From: CBDVBL01 sp965555375
GTDB lineage: Bacteria; Zixibacteria; MSB-5A5; UBA10806
DNA: 9,853 nucleotides
Reading direction: 5' to 3'
Assembly (NCBI GenBank): GCA_965555375.1
Contig: CBEWDL010000125.1
Location: forward strand, 1 to 9,853
This document shows positions 1-5,654 of the stretch, in pieces (within the stretch, counting starts at the first letter, position 1; each line of letters opens with the position of its first letter). Made by a program: the position numbers and the translations under genes. The notes under the pieces were generated by a model. It saw only the letters and a program-made list of their open reading frames with translations, ran no database searches and was not told the origin of the DNA.

Positions 1-98
1 CGTCTTATCTCTTCGGTTGCCCGGGCTCTAAAAATTTCCGGATTGTTGTACATCGATTCGAGACCCGATGAATTTGCATTTGTCGCCATTTTATCCAT
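1..98 (-). CDS. 5' end of a gene leaving the window; possible degenerate GGDEF-like start
   Basis: A minus-strand frame opens at ATG 96-98 (alternative ATG at 87-89) and stays open to the window edge. It encodes about 32 residues that include SGLESMYNNPEIF and RARATEEIRR. The only upstream in-frame possibility is short, because a TGA lies about 18 bases before the first ATG. A GAGGTG at 113-118 could serve as a ribosome binding site at rather long spacing, and GGATGG just before the second ATG is a weak alternative. The segment L-x-x-M-Y-N followed by F-R-A-R-x-x-E-E-I-R-R is reminiscent of the start of GGDEF domains (LTGLYNRRYF...RLEEEI), but too little is visible to claim activity. A good sigma-54 promoter and a clean terminator just upstream make a real transcription unit here likely. 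The function is unknown. Confidence 0.5.
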   Translation of the reverse strand, partial: MDKMATNANSSGLESMYNNPEIFRARATEEIR

Positions 99-148
99 CC
101 GACAGGCTTCGGCACCTCATCTATTTCGAGGCTGTCGAACCGGCTACT

Positions 149-169
149 CTAATTCACTTATCGAATTAG
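149..169. repeat. Perfect 7-bp inverted repeat over the sigma-54 start region
   Basis: CTAATTC at 149-155 and GAATTAG at 163-169 are perfect inverted repeats separated by 7 bases. The dyad centre (159) falls close to the start site expected from the sigma-54 promoter at 169-183, and its right arm touches the -12 GC. It could be an operator for a repressor that blocks promoter melting, or it could be chance in AT-rich DNA. It is not followed by a T-run, so it is not a terminator. Confidence 0.5.
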
Positions 170-183
170 CAAAATGGGTGCCG
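168..183 (-). promoter_or_regulatory. Sigma-54 (RpoN) -24/-12 promoter
   Basis: Read on the minus strand the site is CGGCACCCATTTTGCT. It matches the consensus TGGCAC-N5-TTGC at every defined position except the first T, and the GG and GC doublets have the required 10-base separation. The -12 GC is at 169-170, so transcription should begin near 157, about 60 bases before the ATG of the partial gene at 98. It sits between the terminator of the kinase/activator operon and the next gene on the same strand, where a new promoter is needed. The neighbouring gene encodes a sigma-54 activator with an intact GAFTGA loop, which adds support. Start site and activator are inferred. Confidence 0.75.
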
Positions 184-282
184 CCGTCAAATATGGAGTC
201 GGAAGCCGTAATTAGCGTGGAGGGCTTAGCCTATTTTATTGTTTATGAATGGGTTCCGCTCAATCTCATTTTTGCCAGTATG

Positions 283-314
283 AAAAAAACCGGGCCACTT
301 AGCTCCGCCCGGCC
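283..314 (-). terminator. Intrinsic terminator of the kinase/activator operon
   Basis: On the minus strand GGCCGGGC (314-307) pairs with GCCCGGTT (295-288). This gives six G-C pairs plus two G-U pairs across an 11-base loop, and seven consecutive T residues (289-283) overlap the end of the stem. It lies about 40 bases after the stop codon of the NtrC-family gene. No T-run follows on the plus strand, so it acts on minus-strand transcripts. Confidence 0.9.
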
Positions 315-352
315 TTTGCATTTTGCAAAAACTTTCACATATCCTGCATGTT

Positions 353-1744
353 CTAATCTATAACTTTATAGTCCTTTATTTTATAAAGCAGCGACCGGTA
401 GCTGATATCGAGCAATTTGGCCGCTTTCCGCCTGTTCCAGTTGGTTTTGTGTAAGACTCTGGTAATCAAGAGCTTTTCAACTTCGCTCACAACTTCATGA
501 ACCTTCTTCTTTAACGAGAAATCATCATCAGATATATCCACAATAGTGTCCTTCTTCCCCGCGCCGGGGATAGGGCCTTTGAGAGTATCATAGATTATAT
601 TTTCATCGGATCTGACGACGATCTGTTTTATGAGATTTTCAAGCTGGCGGACGTTTCCGGGCCAACTGTAATTCTGCAATTGCCTGATTGTCTCGGATTT
701 CAATTCCTTCCGTTTCTTGCCGTACAGGATCGAATATTTATGGAGGAAATGGTCAACCAGAAGAGGGATGTCATCGCGCCTGCTGCTGAGTGTAGGCAAA
801 TTAATGGTAATCTCATTCAGCCTGTAGAATAGATCGTCCCTCATTTTCCCATCGGCGATGGCCTGTTCGAGGTCTCTATTAGTGGCGCAGACGATCCTGA
901 CATCGACATGAATATTATTGATACCGCCGACTCTTACGAATTCCTGCTGTTCCAGAACCTGCAGCAGCTTCGATTGCAGCTCCAGAGGCATATCGCCGAT
1001 TTCATCCAAAAACATGGTTCCCTTATCTGCAATCTCAAATCTTCCCGGTTTCGTTTTGTGGGCTCCGGTAAAGGCGCCTTTCTCATATCCGAACAACTCG
1101 GCCTCCAGGAGCTCTCGCGGGATAGCAGCGCAATTGACTTTCACAAATGGTTCCTTGCAACGGCTCGATCTGGAATGAATCATCCTGGCGACTATCTCTT
1201 TCCCGGTGCCGGAAATTCCTCTTATCAACACGGTCAATTCGGAATCGGCGATTTCCTCGACCATGTTTTTGACTTCGACCATCGAGACCGAGTCGCCTAT
1301 AAGAACTTCCTGCTCGCTTTTTTTAAGTTTTTCCTGGAGTTGGAAAAGCTCTTCTTTTAACCTTCTTCTTTCGAGCACGGAGCGTATATGTATCTCGACC
1401 TCTCTGACGTCGAAAGGCTTATTTATAAACTCCGCAGCCCCTTTTTTAACCGAGTCGACAATGTTTTTTGTGTCGCCGTGGCCCGAAAGCATAATGACGT
1501 CGACGTTATCGTCGATGCTCCTGATTTTTTCCAATACTTCGATACCATTCATTCCGGGCATCTGGATATCGAGAAGCACCAACCTGGGCCTCTGAGCCGG
1601 CGGCGTTTGGGAGATCTTGTTTATACCCTCTTTTCCATCGCGGGCGGAATCCACAGAGTATCCGTTCCCAAGCCCCTCGGATAAGATCCATGGGACCTTC
1701 GGGTCGTCATCGATTACCAGGACATTTACAGTTTGATCGCTCAT
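353..1744 (-). CDS. NtrC-family sigma-54-dependent response regulator
   Basis: A cytoplasmic transcription activator of 463 residues, the usual length for the family. Residues 1-125 form a receiver domain with the acidic pocket DDD at 12-14, phospho-acceptor D59 in LLDIQMPGMNG, S87 and K109. Residues about 148-385 form the AAA+ domain. It shows a Walker A variant GISGTGKE (176-183), the sigma-54-contacting GAFTGA loop (223-228), Walker B FLDEIGD (245-251), arginine-finger candidates R302 and R308, and the WPGNVRQLENL segment (361-371). A Fis-type helix-turn-helix follows at about 425-460 (NRRKAAKLLDISYRSLLYKI). Phosphorylation should trigger oligomerisation, ATP hydrolysis and open-complex formation by sigma-54 RNA polymerase. 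It is the last gene of the operon, 5 bases after the hybrid kinase, with a weak ribosome binding site that suggests translational coupling. The I177 in Walker A, where Glu is usual, is odd. The family is certain; the targets are inferred. Confidence 0.96.
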   Translation of the reverse strand: MSDQTVNVLVIDDDPKVPWILSEGLGNGYSVDSARDGKEGINKISQTPPAQRPRLVLLDIQMPGMNGIEVLEKIRSIDDNVDVIMLSGHGDTKNIVDSVKKGAAEFINKPFDVREVEIHIRSVLERRRLKEELFQLQEKLKKSEQEVLIGDSVSMVEVKNMVEEIADSELTVLIRGISGTGKEIVARMIHSRSSRCKEPFVKVNCAAIPRELLEAELFGYEKGAFTGAHKTKPGRFEIADKGTMFLDEIGDMPLELQSKLLQVLEQQEFVRVGGINNIHVDVRIVCATNRDLEQAIADGKMRDDLFYRLNEITINLPTLSSRRDDIPLLVDHFLHKYSILYGKKRKELKSETIRQLQNYSWPGNVRQLENLIKQIVVRSDENIIYDTLKGPIPGAGKKDTIVDISDDDFSLKKKVHEVVSEVEKLLITRVLHKTNWNRRKAAKLLDISYRSLLYKIKDYKVID

Positions 1745-1749
1745 ATCAT

Positions 1750-3846
1750 CTAAATTCTCAAGTCGATCATGAAGGTCGTTCCTTCTCCGACCTTGCTTTT
1801 TACAGAAATTCGGCCGTCATGAACCAGTATTATCCTCTCCACAATTGCCAGCCCGAGACCGGTGCCGGTTTGTTTGGTCGTATAGTATCTGCCAAAGATC
1901 TTTCCTAAGTCTTCCTCTGAAATACCAACACCGCTATCCTCAATCCTGACCCTCAGCCAACTTTGCCCATCTTCGGCGATTTCTTGCACATCTATAGTTA
2001 GCGTTCCGCCTCTATCCATGCTGTCGACCGCGTTCTGGAGAATATTAATGAAAACCTGAAACATCTCCGGCTCATTTACCTTTACGGCAGGATGGTCGGA
2101 ACCATAGTTTTTCACCAGACAGATTCCTTTGCTCTGAAGATCAGAACTCAGAAGCTTGAGGCTTTTATCCAGCAATTCGCATATGGAAAGCTTTCTCGTC
2201 TCATACTTATTCGGATCGGAGAATTCCACCATCTCCTTCACCAGCTCGGAGAGGCGTTGGATTTCTATCTCGGCCTCCGGGAAATACTCCTCGGCCATTT
2301 TGCCCTTGATTTTATCCTTGTAAATCTGCGTGGTCCCCTTAAGATTGGTCAGCGGCTTTTTCAAATCATGGCTAATTTCCGTTACAAGGCGCCCCATGGT
2401 GACAAGCTGGGTAGCGTTTAAGACCGCCTTCTGCCTCTGGTAGATGGCCGCCGTCTGAGTCAATGCCAGAACTGCCAGCTCCTTCAGTGAATCGGTGAAT
2501 CGATAAGAGGAAGGAAAAACAAGCACCGCAACCGCGGCCAGCGTGCGCCTGAAGGATATCGGTAACGGCACAACCTTAATATCCCGTTCGGTAACCTCCG
2601 CAAAATTCTCAAACTGCCTCACCAGAGTTTCCTGCAGCGATTCCGTGTCGGCCGGCTTGCCTATAGATATCGTTTCGCTTTCGAGTTTTATCACCCGCAA
2701 ATAGTCGGGGACTGCACTTTCAGAAAGCTGGCCATGATAAAATTCCAGCAGTAACTCTCCACTCCGCTCGAGATAATCATACCAGTAAATACACTCCAGA
2801 TTTATTAGTTTTTTCATACCCTCGAAAGTAACCTCGCCGATTTTCTTAGGGTCATCGAGCATAGAGACCTTTTCTGCCAGGCTATGAAGAATTGTGAGAT
2901 AGCTTATGGTCTCCGTCTTCTCCGCAATTAGACTGGCCCGGTCCATGGCCACTGCAGCAGGTACCGCCAGGGAGTGCAATAATCCCAGGTCGTCTTCAGT
3001 GAATGGCTTTCCGCTTGTTTTATTATTCAAATTTATGACACCATAGACTTTATCCTTATAGTTCAAAGGAACCGAAATGAGGGATTTCGATTCATATTTC
3101 TGCCGATTTATCCGAGCAAACCTTTCGTCCTTTTCGATATCCTCCACTATTAGAGGACGGCCGGTCTTGGCAACGTAGCCTGAGATCGACGAGCCGAGTT
3201 TCATGCGGGTGTTCTGAACCACGCTGTCTTCAAGCCCGCAGGATGCCCCGATATAGAGCTCATTCTTACTGGGATCGAGGATCATTACCGACCCCAGTTT
3301 GGCGCCGATAACATCTATGGCCAGCGATAATATGGCGGTCAAGGCTTCCTTTAGATCCACCGTGGTGGCCAGAAGATTGCCCGCGCTTGTTAGAGCATCA
3401 AGCTGAATAAGTTTCATCTGTAGCGTTTCATTGGCAACCTTCAATTCCGTTAAAAGCCGGAGTCTTTCGAGCTCCACGTTCCTTCTTTCTATACCCCTGG
3501 CTACAACCAGCTTAAGCTCATCAAGTTCCAGAGGCTTGGTCAGATATCCGAAAGCCCCCTCACCGACGGCGTTTTTGGCGGTCTCCAATGAGGCGTATCC
3601 TGTTATCAGAATTACTCCCATATAGGGATCTTTTTCCCGGGCTCGGCGCAACAACTCGATACCGTCATATCGGGGCATTCTGATATCAGCGATTACAAGA
3701 TCGAAATCCGATCTCTCTAAAAGGCCCATGGCCTCAGCGGCGTCATTCTCCCCTACTACCTCGTATCCCTCCATGGTTAAAAGCGTTTTCAGACTATCAA
3801 CCATGCGAGGTTCATTATCAACGATTAATATCCTGCTGCTTGCCAT
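1750..3846 (-). CDS. Hybrid sensor kinase: receiver - GAF - GAF-like - histidine kinase
   Basis: A soluble 698-residue signalling protein with no membrane segment. Residues 1-120 are an N-terminal receiver: D10 and E12 in the acidic pocket, phospho-acceptor D54 in IADIRMP, T82 and K104. A coiled linker (about 118-150) leads to a GAF domain (about 150-305). A second, more divergent GAF-like region (about 310-470) follows. The kinase core has the H-box SHDLKKPLTN with phospho-histidine H493, the N-box NILQNAVDSM (N605), the G1 box EDSGVGI (637-641 core) and the G2 box GTGLGLAIV (661-669). All residues needed for autophosphorylation are present. A receiver at the N-terminus of a kinase usually means input from another kinase; the upstream gene product is the obvious candidate. 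It starts one base after the upstream stop codon, with a GAAAGGG ribosome binding site inside that gene, so the two are probably co-translated. The GAF ligands are unknown. Confidence 0.94.
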   Translation of the reverse strand: MASSRILIVDNEPRMVDSLKTLLTMEGYEVVGENDAAEAMGLLERSDFDLVIADIRMPRYDGIELLRRAREKDPYMGVILITGYASLETAKNAVGEGAFGYLTKPLELDELKLVVARGIERRNVELERLRLLTELKVANETLQMKLIQLDALTSAGNLLATTVDLKEALTAILSLAIDVIGAKLGSVMILDPSKNELYIGASCGLEDSVVQNTRMKLGSSISGYVAKTGRPLIVEDIEKDERFARINRQKYESKSLISVPLNYKDKVYGVINLNNKTSGKPFTEDDLGLLHSLAVPAAVAMDRASLIAEKTETISYLTILHSLAEKVSMLDDPKKIGEVTFEGMKKLINLECIYWYDYLERSGELLLEFYHGQLSESAVPDYLRVIKLESETISIGKPADTESLQETLVRQFENFAEVTERDIKVVPLPISFRRTLAAVAVLVFPSSYRFTDSLKELAVLALTQTAAIYQRQKAVLNATQLVTMGRLVTEISHDLKKPLTNLKGTTQIYKDKIKGKMAEEYFPEAEIEIQRLSELVKEMVEFSDPNKYETRKLSICELLDKSLKLLSSDLQSKGICLVKNYGSDHPAVKVNEPEMFQVFINILQNAVDSMDRGGTLTIDVQEIAEDGQSWLRVRIEDSGVGISEEDLGKIFGRYYTTKQTGTGLGLAIVERIILVHDGRISVKSKVGEGTTFMIDLRI

Positions 3847-3847
3847 A

Positions 3848-5182
3848 TTACCCTTTCAACGGCAGTTTTATTGTGAAGGTCGCTCCGCCCTCGGGATTAT
3901 TCGATGCGCTTATCGTGCCATTATGTGATCTTATGATACCATAACACACCGGCAGCCCCAGACCGGTACCGCCATCCTTTTTAGTCGTGTAAAACGGTTC
4001 GAATATCTTTTGTAGATCCTCTTCGGCGATTCCTGTTCCATTATCGATGAATTTTATCTCCACAGCGTCATTCAGCCTTTTGGTAGAGACCGCTATTCTT
4101 CCCCCATCCGGCATGGCATCACGCGAATTCAAAAGCAGATTCAAAAAAACCTGTTTTATTTTGTCCGGTGAACCAATCAGCGAGCACGGAGTGTTGCAAA
4201 AAGATCTCTCGATTTCGATTCGGGCGTCTTCGAATTCATTTTTCATCAGATCGAGAATGGCCGTCAAAATCTCGCGGGCATTGAACTCCACCGGTTTTTC
4301 GACTGCTGGCCGGTAAAAATCGAGGAGCTGTTTAACTATCAGCGCTATTCTACCGACTTCCTCCTGGACAATTTCAACGTTTTTTTTCATTTCGGGATCA
4401 TCTCCCGCTGATTTGGAAATGATGGCCAGGTAGTTTTTCATTATACCCAGCGGGTTATTTACCTCATGAGCGATGGAAGCGGACAGCTTTCCCAGGGCGG
4501 CCAATCTTTCAGATTCGATCAACCGCTCCTGAGCCGAACGCAATTCCAGCAGAGCTTTCTTTTCACGTTCATAAAGACCGGCATTATCCAGTGCAACGCT
4601 GAGCTGGTTTACGAGAATCGAGACGAATTCCAGATCGTTATCCTGATACGCCATCCCACTCAGTTTTCGCGGGAGAAAGAGGATGCCCAGCAGATTTCCT
4701 TTGGCTATCAATGGTACGATAAGCTCAGCTTCCAGCATCTTCAGCCGAGCGAAATCCTCCGAATTCTCCGGGATACGACTTTGAAGGACGTCGAGCAATT
4801 GAGGCCCCGGCGTCCGCTGAAGATACCGGGCCAGAGGGCCTACGCGCGAAAAGTTCCAGGATACAGTCTCCTGCAAATTAACGCCCTTTACGCTGATCTT
4901 GGACAATTCGCCTGTCTGTGGATTCTGAATAACGATGGCCGCACCGGATAAGCCCATCTGACCGATGCAGGTGAATAATATGGCATCCAGAAGCGAATCG
5001 ATATCAAGCATGGAGCTCAAGTGCCGGGAAATTTCAAAAACAGTATAAAGATCGAATATTTTTCTGCGAAGGTTTTTATTGGTGACTGACAGGATGCCCA
5101 TGTTATCGGCGATGGGAGGCTCCACCAATTCGAGTTTCCCCGTCGGCTCTTCGTACGGGTTTTTCTTTTCAGAATTCTTCAT
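3848..5182 (-). CDS. Soluble GAF-domain sensor histidine kinase (NtrB-like core)
   Basis: First gene of the operon, 444 residues, with no membrane segments. A polar N-terminal tail (about 1-35) precedes a GAF domain (about 43-200) and a coiled linker (about 200-228). The kinase core has the H-box SIAHEVNNPLG with phospho-histidine H239, an N-box LLLNSRDAMPDGG with N352, the G1 box IDNGTGI (D380, G382) and the G2 box GGTGLGLPV (404-411). The HEVNNPL pattern is typical of the kinases that pair with NtrC-type regulators. The likely partners are the receiver of the hybrid kinase and that of the sigma-54 activator, both downstream. No convincing Shine-Dalgarno is visible before the ATG at 5182; an internal ATG at codon 28 exists but would cut the tail. 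The signal sensed cannot be read from the sequence. Confidence 0.94.
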   Translation of the reverse strand: MKNSEKKNPYEEPTGKLELVEPPIADNMGILSVTNKNLRRKIFDLYTVFEISRHLSSMLDIDSLLDAILFTCIGQMGLSGAAIVIQNPQTGELSKISVKGVNLQETVSWNFSRVGPLARYLQRTPGPQLLDVLQSRIPENSEDFARLKMLEAELIVPLIAKGNLLGILFLPRKLSGMAYQDNDLEFVSILVNQLSVALDNAGLYEREKKALLELRSAQERLIESERLAALGKLSASIAHEVNNPLGIMKNYLAIISKSAGDDPEMKKNVEIVQEEVGRIALIVKQLLDFYRPAVEKPVEFNAREILTAILDLMKNEFEDARIEIERSFCNTPCSLIGSPDKIKQVFLNLLLNSRDAMPDGGRIAVSTKRLNDAVEIKFIDNGTGIAEEDLQKIFEPFYTTKKDGGTGLGLPVCYGIIRSHNGTISASNNPEGGATFTIKLPLKG

Positions 5183-5206
5183 TCGATCTATTAGTCGGCA
5201 GAATTC

Positions 5207-5225
5207 ACGGGGCGTTTGACCCCGT
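5207..5225. repeat. GC-rich hairpin in the kinase operon leader
   Basis: ACGGGG (5207-5212) and CCCCGT (5220-5225) are perfect inverted repeats around a 7-base loop. The stem ends about 25 bases before the kinase ATG and would be in its 5' untranslated RNA. There is no T-run, so it is not a terminator. It could be an operator or a structure affecting translation or mRNA stability. Confidence 0.5.
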
Positions 5226-5234
5226 TATTTAATA

Positions 5235-5261
5235 TCCTCTCGACAGCGAAATTCCTCTCGA
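5235..5261. repeat. Perfect 9-bp direct repeat, 18-bp period
   Basis: TCCTCTCGA occurs at 5235-5243 and again at 5253-5261, so the repeats are separated by 9 bases. On the minus strand they read TCGAGAGGA and lie just downstream of the candidate kinase promoter. Tandem sites on nearly the same helix face could bind a regulator; chance cannot be excluded. Confidence 0.5.
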
Positions 5262-5282
5262 TTCGAAAATGATCCTGACTGG

Positions 5283-5310
5283 AAAATAATCAAGCGGCAA
5301 GTAATGTCAA
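5283..5310 (-). promoter_or_regulatory. Candidate sigma-70 type promoter for the kinase/activator operon
   Basis: On the minus strand a perfect TTGACA (5310-5305) is followed after 16 bases by TATTTT (5288-5283), a 4/6 match to TATAAT. Transcription would begin near 5276, giving a leader of about 94 bases that includes the direct repeat and the hairpin. Consensus preferences of this phylum's housekeeping sigma factor are unknown to me, so this is a pattern match only. Confidence 0.45.
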
Positions 5311-5473
5311 TCCATTTTTGTAGAGACGGGCCGCGCTGAAACATTATGTTTACTATTGCAACCTGCGTTTTTCAGGCCATATTTCTGTAATCCAGGGCTT
5401 GATTTATCAGTTAAGACCACGAGCAGGAACCAGGAATCTCAGGGTGAAAATGATCTTTTTAGAAATGCCCGGT

Positions 5474-5493
5474 CTATTATAATATAATAATAG
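5474..5493. repeat. AT-rich inverted repeat with TATAAT on both strands
   Basis: CTATTAT (5474-5480) and ATAATAG (5487-5493) form a perfect dyad around AATATA. It contains TATAAT on the plus strand (5478-5483) and a mirror copy on the minus strand, but no good -35 box lies at proper distance. It may be an operator or an easily melted segment upstream of the M50 promoter. Confidence 0.35.
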
Positions 5494-5511
5494 CATTCTG
5501 ATTCTGGAGGA

Positions 5512-5540
5512 TTGAACGGTTGACGATTAAATGATAGAAT
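5512..5540 (+). promoter_or_regulatory. Candidate promoter for the M50 protease
   Basis: TTGAAC (5512-5517) and TAGAAT (5535-5540, 5/6 match to TATAAT) are separated by 17 bases on the plus strand. Transcription would start near 5547, giving a leader of roughly 108 bases before the ATG at 5655. This is a pattern match without other support. Confidence 0.4.
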
Positions 5541-5622
5541 TGTTTTTGAGAAAATCTTAAAGATTGGTGGACCCGGTATTTCGACAATTCAGTTACTCAT
5601 GGCGGAAGGAAGAAGTCCCGGA

Positions 5623-5640
5623 CTCAATGATTTGAGAGGA
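5623..5640 (+). promoter_or_regulatory. Ribosome binding site abutting a small hairpin, M50 gene
   Basis: GAGAGGA (5634-5640) is the best Shine-Dalgarno, 14 bases before ATG 5655, which is longer than usual. A TGA at 5652-5654 lies in frame directly before this ATG and excludes an N-terminal extension. CTCAA (5623-5627) can pair with TTGAG (5632-5636) and so cover the left edge of the ribosome binding site. Confidence 0.45.
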
Positions 5641-5654
5641 AACTGTTCTGCTGA

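Larger units (their letters stand above)
5183..5654. other. Divergent intergenic region between kinase operon and M50 protease
   Basis: These 472 bases hold no credible coding sequence, tRNA or sigma-54 site. They contain, listed separately, a GC hairpin and a direct repeat in the kinase leader, candidate promoters for both strands and an AT-rich dyad. The stretch 5320-5450 shows nothing I can assign. The region is long enough for regulation of both flanking units. Confidence 0.7.

Noticed and set aside
315..330. Second inverted repeat TTTGCA/TGCAAA next to the operon terminator
   Set aside because: It is a weak AT-rich stem of about six pairs without a T-run of its own, and the adjacent GC-rich terminator suffices.
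43..363. Plus-strand 106-codon open frame at the left end
   Set aside because: It runs through the operon terminator, the sigma-54 promoter and the stop of the activator gene. It has no ribosome binding site and its composition does not look like a protein family.
908..1684. Several plus-strand open frames opposite the sigma-54 activator
   Set aside because: They mirror conserved AAA+ and receiver codons on the minus strand, are low in recognisable motifs and overlap one another in different frames.
5291..5316. Possible sigma-54 promoter for the kinase operon (minus strand, TTGACAT-TACTTGC)
   Set aside because: It has TTGC but lacks the GG doublet at -24; the same bases fit a sigma-70 -35 box better.
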